A stretch of 64,000 nucleotides of DNA from Hallerella sp964587155. Its GTDB lineage: Bacteria > Fibrobacterota > Fibrobacteria > Fibrobacterales > Fibrobacteraceae. Where the stretch lies: assembly GCA_964587155.1 (NCBI GenBank), contig CAZPKF010000016.1, forward strand, positions 1 through 64,000, given 5' to 3'. Below the pieces are notes generated by a model, which searched no databases, was not told where the DNA came from, and saw only the letters and a list, made by a program, of their open reading frames with translations. The position numbers were made by a program, and so were the translations under genes. Numbering within the stretch: position 1 is the first letter of the stretch; each line of letters opens with the position of its first letter. Of this stretch, positions 33,416 to 41,350 are shown one piece after another.

Positions 33416-34253
33416 AACGGAAGTCCACGGCAAATCGCTGTCGGAAGAACTTGCCGGCGCACGGATCCTGTGTGACCGCGAAGGTCCCGCTTGCGTAGAA
33501 TGGTTCGAAAAATCCGGGGAACGCCTTTGGAATTCTCTCCAACCGGAATTGTTTCAAAAGCTGGAATTTTTTTCCAACCGCTCCACAGGATTAAAACTCC
33601 ACGCGAACGCCTCCATTTCCACAGTCGAACATCTCGCTCCCGTTTTATTGCTATATCCGCAATTCCATTTTGAAATCCATGCCCAGTCAAAAGAATTGCC
33701 CCTGTTCGACGGAAGCGCTTATCCGTGGTACGAAACGGTCCGGAAAATCGCCGGCATTCCACAAGAGCTTCAATTTTACCCATCGACGCTCCGAGAACGG
33801 TTCGATTGGGGCTACGGATTTATGGAAGTCTGCCCTGCCGAAACGTTGGAAATCGAATATTCCATTTCCCATGGGACATTCCACGACGATGCCTACACAA
33901 GCATTTACGAAGCCGCAGACCTCGTGAACCTGTTCCCCGCCAGAACATTCATTTTCGAAGACGACGTGAAACGGGCAAAAGAAAGCGGTTTCCTCGCCGC
34001 CGCCGATGAAACTTGCGGAATGCTCCTATGCGAACAGGGCGAACGGGCGCGAATTCTTCTCGGCGATCATTTCCGAATGCAGAACGAACCGGTCAAGCAC
34101 AAAATTCTCGATTTAATCGGAGACTTGTCCGTGCCTGCGCCCATTTTACCTAAATTGAGAATTCGAATCCACAACGGCGGGCATGCAGCCCACCGCAAAT
34201 TGTTAGAGAGGTTGCTTAACGATGCTTTCCGATACTCTTCCCAAATCGACTAA
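33396..34253 (+). CDS. lpxC: divergent UDP-3-O-acyl-N-acetylglucosamine deacetylase (LpxC)
   Basis: A 285-residue LpxC, the committed step of lipid A synthesis. The active-site framework is kept: base E78 and zinc ligand H79 in ISTVEHL, ELPLFDGSAYPW, and zinc ligands H235 and D239 in EPVKHKILDLIGDL. A histidine near 263-266 (NGGHAAHRK) replaces the GHGLNH motif. The N-terminal GxGLHSG motif is reduced to EVHGKSL, so it is clearly divergent. The ATG at 33396 is the first plausible start, though a TTG at 33378 cannot be excluded; no clear ribosome site is seen. It overlaps the Nudix gene upstream and fabZ downstream (32 nt). In Bacteroidota LpxC and FabZ are often one fused polypeptide. Confidence 0.85.
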   Translation: MKKTLFETEVHGKSLSEELAGARILCDREGPACVEWFEKSGERLWNSLQPELFQKLEFFSNRSTGLKLHANASISTVEHLAPVLLLYPQFHFEIHAQSKELPLFDGSAYPWYETVRKIAGIPQELQFYPSTLRERFDWGYGFMEVCPAETLEIEYSISHGTFHDDAYTSIYEAADLVNLFPARTFIFEDDVKRAKESGFLAAADETCGMLLCEQGERARILLGDHFRMQNEPVKHKILDLIGDLSVPAPILPKLRIRIHNGGHAAHRKLLERLLNDAFRYSSQID

Positions 34254-34701
34254 GCCCGGTGTACTTTACGATTATGCGGCAATCCTTCAAATTTTGCCGC
34301 ACCGCTACCCGTTCCTTTTCATCGATGAAGTCCTGTCGCTTGATCTTTCCACCGAAATACCGAAGATTGTCGCCCGCAAAAACGTTTCTTTCAACGAACC
34401 GTTTTTCCAAGGTCACTTTCCCGGAGAACCGGTCATGCCTGGGGTCATTCAAATCGAGACAATGGCCCAAGCCGGAGCGATTCTCGCCGGACTCCGCTAC
34501 GAATCGGAATGCGCCGGAAAACGCCCCGCCTTTATGGGCGTTGACGCTTGCCGTTTTCGCCGACCGGTCCGTCCGGGCGACACTCTCGAAGTGACTGTGA
34601 CTTTAGACAAGATGCGCCGCGGAATCCTCTTTTTCTCCGGCGAAATCCGCTGCGGAGACGTTGCCGTTTGCGAAGCGACTTTCAGTGCGACTATGATTTG
34701 A
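34222..34701 (+). CDS. fabZ: 3-hydroxyacyl-ACP dehydratase FabZ
   Basis: A 159-residue hotdog-fold dehydratase of fatty-acid and lipid A precursor supply. Signatures: ILPHRYPFLFID near residue 24, and FFQGHFPGEPVMPGVIQIETMAQ with catalytic H65 and E79. The first 20 residues overlap the lpxC reading frame and are longer than in typical FabZ, so initiation depends on lpxC translation. It ends the operon; a strong hairpin follows. Pairing with lpxC makes sense because both draw on 3-hydroxyacyl-ACP. Confidence 0.95.
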   Translation: MLSDTLPKSTKPGVLYDYAAILQILPHRYPFLFIDEVLSLDLSTEIPKIVARKNVSFNEPFFQGHFPGEPVMPGVIQIETMAQAGAILAGLRYESECAGKRPAFMGVDACRFRRPVRPGDTLEVTVTLDKMRRGILFFSGEIRCGDVAVCEATFSATMI

Positions 34702-34746
34702 CGTTTCCGTAAACAGGCATTTCAACACTTTGAATAGAAAACAGCA

Positions 34747-34770
34747 AAAGCCGCCCCGAAGGGCGGCTTT
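34747..34770. terminator. bidirectional rho-independent terminator between fabZ and mdh
   Basis: AAAGCCGCCC-CGAA-GGGCGGCTTT forms a perfect 10-bp stem with a tetraloop. T-rich flanks on both strands allow it to end fabZ (plus) and mdh (minus) transcription. Confidence 0.85.
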
Positions 34771-34790
34771 CTCTTTCAAATTGCCATCAA

Positions 34791-35732
34791 TTAGGTGTGA
34801 GCGTCAACCCAATCCGCATTCTTCTTGCAAGCATCGACAGACTTGTCGAAAGCAGCCTTTTCTTCAGCGGAGAGCTTGACTTCGAGGATCTTTTCGACAC
34901 CGTTCGCACCGACGACAACAGGCACGCCGCAGTAAAGTCCGGTTACGCCGTATTCGCCATTGAGTTTTGCCGCACAAGAGAAGACGTTCTTCTTGTCGAG
35001 GAGATAAGCTTCGGCCATGTGGATGGCAGATGTCGCCGGGCTGTAGAAAGCGGATCCGCGTCCGAGAAGGTTGACAATTTCGCCACCGGCACCCGCGGTA
35101 CGCTTGGCGAGTTCGGCGAACTTTTCCTTGCTCATGAGCTGCGGAAGCGGAATGCCACCGACAGAAACGCTTTCGTAAATACTGACCATGGTGTCGCCGT
35201 GACCACCGAGAACAAGTGCCTTCACGTCTTCGACGGAAACGCCGAGTTCGTCTGCGACAAAGCAAGCGAGACGGGCAGAATCGAGAACGCCAGCCATGCC
35301 GATGACCTTGTTGGCCGGCAAGCCAGACTGCTTTTGCATGTTGTAAACCATGGCATCAAGCGGGTTCGTAATCACGATGACGAAGGCATCCGGAGCATTT
35401 GTCTTAATTGCTTCGGCAACCGTCTTGATAACACCGCAATTCTTTTCGAGAAGGTCATCGCGGCTCATGCCCGGCATACGCGGGAATCCGGCGGTAACGA
35501 TGACGACATCCGCACCCTTGAGAGCCGCATAGTCGGTGGAACCCTGCAAATCAACAGAAGAATTGATCACAGAACGTCCTTCCATGATATCAAGAGCTTT
35601 GCCCTTCGGCATGCCCTGAGTCTGCGGAATGTCGATGAGGACGACATCGCCGAGATTCTTTTGAGCAGCGACAAGAGCCATTGTTCCGCCGATTTGACCA
35701 GCGCCAACGAGCGCAATTTTCTTTCTAGCCAT
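34791..35732 (-). CDS. mdh: malate dehydrogenase (LDH-like type)
   Basis: A 313-residue NAD-dependent malate dehydrogenase. The Rossmann loop GAGQIGGTMA at the N-terminus, LIDIPQTQGMPKGKALDIM with the NAD-selective aspartate, the substrate-binding segment ITNPLDAMVY, and the catalytic histidine in GGHGDTMV are all present. The ATG at 35732 follows AAAAAGGAAGG; the frame is open far upstream but that part is non-coding in character. In a succinate-forming fermenter this enzyme would run mainly from oxaloacetate to malate on the way to fumarate and succinate (inference from lineage). It is a single gene with a terminator after it. Confidence 0.96.
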   Translation of the reverse strand: MARKKIALVGAGQIGGTMALVAAQKNLGDVVLIDIPQTQGMPKGKALDIMEGRSVINSSVDLQGSTDYAALKGADVVIVTAGFPRMPGMSRDDLLEKNCGVIKTVAEAIKTNAPDAFVIVITNPLDAMVYNMQKQSGLPANKVIGMAGVLDSARLACFVADELGVSVEDVKALVLGGHGDTMVSIYESVSVGGIPLPQLMSKEKFAELAKRTAGAGGEIVNLLGRGSAFYSPATSAIHMAEAYLLDKKNVFSCAAKLNGEYGVTGLYCGVPVVVGANGVEKILEVKLSAEEKAAFDKSVDACKKNADWVDAHT

Positions 35733-35853
35733 AAATAGACCTTCCTTTTTAGGACAAAATGTGAATTCAATGATAGAAAATTTTATTCCGAAAAGCGCCG
35801 TCATTTCAGCGGAATCGAGTTTTTTGCCATTTCCGATTTCGCAGCGGGCGGCT

Positions 35854-37290
35854 TCACTGAAATTCCGGGGCAATTGTACAGATGAGTGAAAATCCGTCCA
35901 ATCCATGAAACCCGACTTGAACGCGGAACAAATACATATCCGGTTTGCGGACGCGCACGCCAAAGCCCCACGAATTTAAAAGTTTGTCCATATCCAAGGT
36001 TCGCCAGGTCCTGCCGTACATCACATATTCATTGAAAATAACGCCATCGACCAAACGGTCTATCGGCCAGCGGTATTCGACAGAAATCCCCTTAAGTGCG
36101 TAATCCGTATACCGGCGCGTGTATCCCCGAAGCGGAAAAGTTCCACTCGCAGTCGGAAACGCCCTGAACGGTGCACCGCCAATTTCTTCTTCCCACATTT
36201 GGCGAAGTCGGAATTGAACTGCGAGAACGCGCCTGTTCAACAGCGTATTGCGAATGTTCTCCGGTCGCCAAAGGCGAAGCGTTTCGTCCCACGAGAAGTC
36301 CGTGTAAAATTTGCGGAATTCCCGAGCTTCTTTCGCAGAAAGTCCATATTGGCTGGAATCTTTTCCCAAATAAAAATAATGCTGCGCCACAAAGTCGAAC
36401 GTTTGAAAATCATGATCGAAATCATTCGCTTTCTCAAGCGTATTTTCTCCCGTATAATCCAAAACATTCACATAACTCCAAGCCGCAGAAATCCGGGAAC
36501 CTCGCGTGGGCGCAAAAGGCGCATCTGTATTGTCGTAAGTCAGCGAAAGCCGGAGCGGAATTTGTTTGTAATCCTGATACATTCCGCGATCATGGGGGTT
36601 GAATATAGGATGGTTCGTCAACACGGTATCTTCAACATCGGGGTAATTGTAACGGCGCTGTTCAAAAGCCGATTCCATTTGAAAATTCAGATTGGGGATA
36701 AATGGAACCTGATGCCCGGCGCGCAATTGAAAGGAATAAGAAGAATCCGTAAGCGAAAACGGTTCGTCAGAATCATCCAACGTAAGCGATCGCGGAACCG
36801 TAAATCCAGCGTCCCGGTCCATGACAAAATCGAATCGCCCGCCAACGACAAAGTCCGAGCCCAAAACGTTTCGTTTTGAATACCGCGTAGAAAATTTCAC
36901 GTCACTGTTGACGAATAGAGCAGCACTCGCCACAAAATAATCCTTTTGAAAAATCATGTTGCGATGGCGGTAATCTACGCCGACTTGAGTCCGCGATCCG
37001 GGTTTCAAATTGAAAGTCGGATAAATGAATATATTTCGCTTCGGACCAAAAGTCACCATGTCGATACCCTTGTCTATTACCCGATTTTCGACGGCGTAAT
37101 GAAGCGGTGCGGAAAACGGGAAGACAAGCGCATTCAAAACAGGCTGCACAACATGGGCAAAAGGCCAAATCAAATAATCAGAAAAAGACATTTCTCCATC
37201 GCCAAATTCTTTGTCGACAACAGGAGCAGTCCCTTCTGCAAAAACCGGAAGGGCCGCCAAAAAAAGAATCATGGCAACGCGAAGTTTCAT
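35854..37290 (-). CDS. outer-membrane beta-barrel protein, D15/BamA-like barrel without POTRA domains
   Basis: A 478-residue exported protein with signal peptide MKLRVAMILFLAALPVFA. After about 70 residues it becomes a long series of amphipathic strands (SRTQVGVDYRHRNMIF, KFSTRYSKRNVLGSDFVVGGRF, LSLTYDNTDAPFAPTRGSRI), a pattern found in the D15/BamA surface-antigen barrel, including FPLRGYTRRY, comparable to the VRGY/F loop motif. No POTRA repeats are present, so it is not BamA itself. Its role may be lipid or protein transport or a phospholipase-like barrel; unresolved. A TAAATTGA box lies 6 nt before the ATG. Confidence 0.75.
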   Translation of the reverse strand: MKLRVAMILFLAALPVFAEGTAPVVDKEFGDGEMSFSDYLIWPFAHVVQPVLNALVFPFSAPLHYAVENRVIDKGIDMVTFGPKRNIFIYPTFNLKPGSRTQVGVDYRHRNMIFQKDYFVASAALFVNSDVKFSTRYSKRNVLGSDFVVGGRFDFVMDRDAGFTVPRSLTLDDSDEPFSLTDSSYSFQLRAGHQVPFIPNLNFQMESAFEQRRYNYPDVEDTVLTNHPIFNPHDRGMYQDYKQIPLRLSLTYDNTDAPFAPTRGSRISAAWSYVNVLDYTGENTLEKANDFDHDFQTFDFVAQHYFYLGKDSSQYGLSAKEAREFRKFYTDFSWDETLRLWRPENIRNTLLNRRVLAVQFRLRQMWEEEIGGAPFRAFPTASGTFPLRGYTRRYTDYALKGISVEYRWPIDRLVDGVIFNEYVMYGRTWRTLDMDKLLNSWGFGVRVRKPDMYLFRVQVGFHGLDGFSLICTIAPEFQ

Positions 37291-37296
37291 CTGAAT

Positions 37297-37304
37297 TCAA
37301 TTTA
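37297..37304 (-). promoter_or_regulatory. candidate -7 box TAAATTGA, 6 nt before the start at 37290
   Basis: Minus strand TAAATTGA-ATTCAG-ATG. It resembles the other boxes in the window. No Shine-Dalgarno sequence is present between box and start. Confidence 0.3.
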
Positions 37305-37731
37305 AAAAATCCGATGCGGACATTTTCAAAGTACGGCGCAATGATGCGGAATTAGGAATTAGGGATGTGGAGTAGAAAACGAAGAACAGAGCTTCTTCGA
37401 TGGGGTTCAAACGAAAATCCTTTTCTGCCTATGTGACAAATTTCGCAAGATTTATTCAGCAAAAGTAAACCGTTTTTGCAGAAAAGAACTTTCTTCGGAC
37501 ATGGATTCCGCCGGAATCTAGCGATTTCCTAAACGATACGGCATTGGGAGAAACCTCTTTATTTGACCGTGGACAGCAAGTCTTTTGAAGGAAGAGAGCG
37601 TCCGTTTGAAAAGGAATCTTCTTTTGCAAAAGGGATGGCCTGTTTGCGGAATAAAAAGGTCTTTTGCAAAATTCCAACCTTTAAACGGAACAAACTATTT
37701 TCAACAAAAAACTCAGCGCTTCATCATTTTT
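37305..37731. other. 427-nt divergent intergenic region, no gene seen
   Basis: The region lies between the barrel-protein gene (minus) and the exporter gene (plus). It contains a repeat-like tract at 37340-37375 related to one at 54721-54750. Short frames in the second half have no ribosome site, no recognisable product and unusual composition. It is A/T-rich near 37680-37735, as expected for a promoter region. No riboswitch or terminator could be supported. Confidence 0.5.
37340..37375 (+). repeat. dispersed GGAATT-type repeat tract
   Basis: Contains ATGCGGAATT-AGGAATT-AGGGATG-TGGAGT. The minus strand at 54721-54750 reads ATAATGCGGAATTCGGAATG-CGGAGTG, a close match with one unit missing. 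Both lie in non-coding gaps. Confidence 0.45.
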
Positions 37732-37739
37732 TAAATTGC
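37732..37739 (+). promoter_or_regulatory. candidate -7 box TAAATTGC of the exporter operon, 5 nt before the start
   Basis: TAAATTGC-AAGCG-ATG. The octamer is identical to that of rsgA, with a nearly identical spacer. No Shine-Dalgarno sequence precedes the ATG at 37745. Confidence 0.4.
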
Positions 37740-37744
37740 AAGCG

Positions 37745-40144
37745 ATGTTTTCCCTATTGCAGAGAATCTTGCGCAATGCACTGAAGCACCCGAAAGCGGT
37801 CCTGGCCATCGCCTTGGCGATTACGCTCCTTTCCGTTTATCCGGTTCGCCATCTCAAGTGGGAACTCCGGCTGATCGACATGCTGCCCAATTCTTCCGAA
37901 GTCAAAAAAACGGACTCCATCGTCGAAAAGAACTTCGGAGGATTCGGATCGCTGGTCGCCATCATTTCTTCTCCCGACAGCGCTCGGAACGGCAGACTGG
38001 CCCGCGAACTGTCTAAAAATCTGGAAACCAGCCGTCTAGTCAACTTTGTCGAATGCGAATCCGACTTGGACTTTTTTGAAAGGAACAAGCTCCTTTACAT
38101 CCACACGTCTGATTTGAAAAAAATTCAAGACCGCATTTTACAATTAAAGAAGCAATTCCGAGTCAACTTAAATCCATTCTATGTTGACTTGCTTCAAAAA
38201 GATTCCCTACCGCCCTCAGTCAAAGATTCCATCGCACACGCGATTACCGATTCCCTTTCTCTTTCCGAATTGGAAAATAAATATTTGTCCACCCTGCGGA
38301 ACCTGTATTCGAACGAAGACGGCACCATCCGCATCGTCAACATTTTCCCCAAGCGGAAAGTTTCCGACCTCAGCGCTTCCCGAAAGCTGGTGCGCATTGT
38401 CGAAGGCGCATACGAAAGCCTTTCGGAAAGTGACCGCGCCGAACTAAACCTGACAGGAAAAGTATACGAAACGGCCAGCGAAGGGTGGCGAATTTTACCC
38501 GAAGCCCGTTCTACGGGAATTCTCTTGGCCTGCATTCTCGCCGTATTTCTCCTGTTCCGTTTCGCACGTCAACCTGTGGTATTCCTACTTTCCATTGTCC
38601 CCATTGCCCTCGTATTCATCTGGACTCTTGCCGCTGCATGGCTTTTCTTTGGGCGCATCAATCTTTATTCCCTCGTTTTGTCGGTCATCCTCCCCGGAAT
38701 TTCCTGCCGGGAAATTGTGCATTTAATGACCCGCTTCGCCGAAGAACAGCGGAAAGGTCTGGGCTATGAACTCAGCCTGGAAAGTGCGCTTTTAGGCATT
38801 GGGCCGACCATCGCCGTTTCCACATTTTCTGTTGCGGGAGCCTTTTTGGGACTCCTATTCGTGCCTCTCGCGGGAATGCAGGAGCTAGGTGTTTTAGGCG
38901 CAATCGGCTCCCTTCTCAACTGGTTCTTGGCAAGCCTAGTCTTCCCCGCCCTCATCGAAATCACCGGACGTTACCGTTCCTTCCTACCGTTCGGAAAGAT
39001 TCACGCCAAGATGAAAGATTTCAACGAGAAGCCTTTCGTCGGATTCAAAAAACTTTTGATTCCCGTCATCCTTTTATCCGTTTTGCTTCCGTGCCGGGGA
39101 ATTTATCCGCAATTCGATTATGATTTTTCCCATATTGAATACAATCCGGGCCGGGCGACAGCGGATTCGCTTTTGCGCAAAACGGGTTATCTGAATTTCG
39201 ATCCCGTTGTCGTCATTTTGCCCAATGCCGAAAAGGCTAAAGAATTTTACAATCAAATGACCGAAAAGATGGAATCGAATCCGTCGACAGGAATCCGTTC
39301 CGTCGCCATTTATCAGAATTTGCTTCCGTCGAACCAAAAAGAAAAAATCAAATTGCTGGACGACATCCGGAACGAACTCGATATTGAAATGTTGAAACGG
39401 TTCAGTCCATCCGATTCCGAATACATCAAAAAAATTGTCCTAGACTGGAATACAGTCCCCGTCCATTCTGCGGATTTGCCAAAAAATTTGCGACGGATTT
39501 TCGGAGCGGACAACGACTCCCTTGAATTTGCCTTCATCCTGCCCGCTTTCAATTCCAATGACGGTCTAGCCGACAGGCGTTTGAACGCCGAATTGAAATT
39601 CATCCCCTACCCGAAAACGGGGAGCGCACTTGTCCGGGCAGAAATTCTAGACCGTACGCTCCCCCATTTTCACAAGGCGATCCTCTTTGGCGCATTTGGC
39701 GTTTTCTTGCTCACGTTCCTCTTTTACAAAAAAATTTCCTTTTCAATCCTTTCCATCGTATCTCCGCTAGTCGCATTTTTCTGGCTGCTCGCTCTGCTTC
39801 GCCTTTTGAACATTCAAATTTCTGCATACAGCTCGCTCGCATTCCCCATCCTTATCGGAATGAGCATTGACGGCTCCATTCAGCTGTGGAACGCTTATTT
39901 CGAACGTTCCACGGGAAGCATTCATTACGTTTTGCGCACAACGGGAGTCACCTGCTTTTTCGCTGAATTCCTGACCATCATCGTGCTGTGCGGACTCTTG
40001 TTTTCTTCGCATCCGGGAATCCACGACATTGGTTACATTTCCGTTTTAGGCATCATCTGCATTGCCCTTTCGCACACATTCGTTTTTCCGTTGCTCGCCG
40101 GATTTCTTGACCATCGACGACTCCGGAGGAGACTCATCAAATGA
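37745..40144 (+). CDS. RND/MMPL-family membrane exporter
   Basis: A 799-residue RND-superfamily protein. A first membrane helix (about 15-33), a periplasmic domain (about 35-260), then about five helices (260-420, ILLACILAVFLLFRF ... LGVLGAIGSLLNWFLASLVFPALIEI), a second periplasmic domain (about 450-640) and a final helix cluster (640-795). The layout is that of single-chain MMPL/HpnN-type lipid or hydrophobic-molecule exporters rather than tripartite AcrB pumps, and no membrane-fusion or outer-membrane partner gene is adjacent. Energised by proton motive force. It overlaps the aminotransferase start (ATGA). The substrate is unknown. Confidence 0.85.
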   Translation: MFSLLQRILRNALKHPKAVLAIALAITLLSVYPVRHLKWELRLIDMLPNSSEVKKTDSIVEKNFGGFGSLVAIISSPDSARNGRLARELSKNLETSRLVNFVECESDLDFFERNKLLYIHTSDLKKIQDRILQLKKQFRVNLNPFYVDLLQKDSLPPSVKDSIAHAITDSLSLSELENKYLSTLRNLYSNEDGTIRIVNIFPKRKVSDLSASRKLVRIVEGAYESLSESDRAELNLTGKVYETASEGWRILPEARSTGILLACILAVFLLFRFARQPVVFLLSIVPIALVFIWTLAAAWLFFGRINLYSLVLSVILPGISCREIVHLMTRFAEEQRKGLGYELSLESALLGIGPTIAVSTFSVAGAFLGLLFVPLAGMQELGVLGAIGSLLNWFLASLVFPALIEITGRYRSFLPFGKIHAKMKDFNEKPFVGFKKLLIPVILLSVLLPCRGIYPQFDYDFSHIEYNPGRATADSLLRKTGYLNFDPVVVILPNAEKAKEFYNQMTEKMESNPSTGIRSVAIYQNLLPSNQKEKIKLLDDIRNELDIEMLKRFSPSDSEYIKKIVLDWNTVPVHSADLPKNLRRIFGADNDSLEFAFILPAFNSNDGLADRRLNAELKFIPYPKTGSALVRAEILDRTLPHFHKAILFGAFGVFLLTFLFYKKISFSILSIVSPLVAFFWLLALLRLLNIQISAYSSLAFPILIGMSIDGSIQLWNAYFERSTGSIHYVLRTTGVTCFFAEFLTIIVLCGLLFSSHPGIHDIGYISVLGIICIALSHTFVFPLLAGFLDHRRLRRRLIK

Positions 40145-41340
40145 AAGCTCTTTCTGACCGCATCCAAAACATTGCGCCATCGCAGACAGTCGCCATCGAC
40201 ACTTTGGCAAAAAAACTCAAAGCCGAAGGCAAAGACATTGTATCACTGGGGGCAGGAGAACCCGATTTCGAAACGCCCGTTGAAATTCGCGAAGCGGGGA
40301 AAGCGGCCATCGACGCGGGAAAAACGCGTTACACGGCTCCCCAAGGAATTTTCGAAGTCCGCGAAGCCGTTTCGCACAAACTTTTGTCCCAAAACGGTCT
40401 CCATTACAAACCTGAACAGATCATTCTGACCAGCGGTGCAAAACACGCCATATTTGATTCCCTAATGGCCTTGGTGAATCCCGGCGATGAAATCGTGATT
40501 CCCGAACCGTATTGGGTCACCTACCCAGAACTTGTCAAACTGCTGGGGGGAATTCCCGTCATCGTGCACACAAAGCCCGAAAATGATTTTCAAATGACCG
40601 GCGAAGAGCTTTCGCACGCCCTGACGCCTCGGACAAAAGCCCTGATTCTCAACAACCCGACCAATCCGACGGGAACCCTCTATTCGGAAAAAGCTCTTTC
40701 TGAAATTGCGAAAATTGCCGTTGCAAACGACCTTTACGCCATTTCCGACGAAGTGTATGAGCACTTTTCTTACAGCGACTCTTTCAAGTTCAAAAGCCTC
40801 GCCAAGATCGACGGCATGTATGAACGCACGATTGTCGTCAACGGACTTTCCAAATCCCATTGCATGACAGGCTGGCGCATCGGATATGCGGCAGCTCCCG
40901 AAGAAATTGCAAAGCTCATCGCGAAAGCCCAGGGGCAAACGACACACCACCCATCCAATATTGCGCAATACGCGGCAAAAAAAGCCTTGGAACTTCCTCT
41001 CAATGGCGTATTCGCCATGCGCGACGCATTCCGTGAACGGCGGGATTTCTTTTTCAACAAGATTGCTTCCGTTCCCGGTGTTTCTGCCCGAATGCCACAA
41101 GGCGCTTTTTACTTATTTGCCGACATCCACGCCGTTCTGGGAAAAACTTCACCCGATGGAATGCGTATTGATTCTTCGGCAGACCTTTGCGCCTACCTGC
41201 TCAAATCCGAAGGACTGGCTATTGTACCGGGAAGCGCTTTTGGCCGCGAAGGATTTGTCCGATTTTCGTACGCCGCTTCGATGGAAACCCTTTCCGCCGC
41301 GGCAGAGCGGTTTGAAAGGGGAATTTTAGCACTGTGCTGA
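40141..41340 (+). CDS. class I PLP aminotransferase, aspartate aminotransferase-like
   Basis: A 399-residue fold-type I aminotransferase close to the I-gamma aspartate/prephenate aminotransferases (AspC/AatA type). Motifs: GAGEPDFETP, ILNNPTNPTGTLYS, AISDEVYEHF, the PLP lysine in VNGLSKSHCMTGWRIGY, and the terminal arginine segment GFVRFSYA. It would interconvert aspartate/oxaloacetate with glutamate/2-oxoglutarate, possibly also aromatic precursors. It is translationally coupled to the exporter (ATGA), and the FHA-ABC gene follows after 10 nt. Cytoplasmic. Confidence 0.88.
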   Translation: MKALSDRIQNIAPSQTVAIDTLAKKLKAEGKDIVSLGAGEPDFETPVEIREAGKAAIDAGKTRYTAPQGIFEVREAVSHKLLSQNGLHYKPEQIILTSGAKHAIFDSLMALVNPGDEIVIPEPYWVTYPELVKLLGGIPVIVHTKPENDFQMTGEELSHALTPRTKALILNNPTNPTGTLYSEKALSEIAKIAVANDLYAISDEVYEHFSYSDSFKFKSLAKIDGMYERTIVVNGLSKSHCMTGWRIGYAAAPEEIAKLIAKAQGQTTHHPSNIAQYAAKKALELPLNGVFAMRDAFRERRDFFFNKIASVPGVSARMPQGAFYLFADIHAVLGKTSPDGMRIDSSADLCAYLLKSEGLAIVPGSAFGREGFVRFSYAASMETLSAAAERFERGILALC

Positions 41341-41350
41341 AATCACGCCG

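Noticed and set aside
34797..35738. A 313-codon plus-strand frame opposite mdh
   Set aside because: It mirrors mdh almost exactly and has no recognisable motif; mdh has all catalytic residues.
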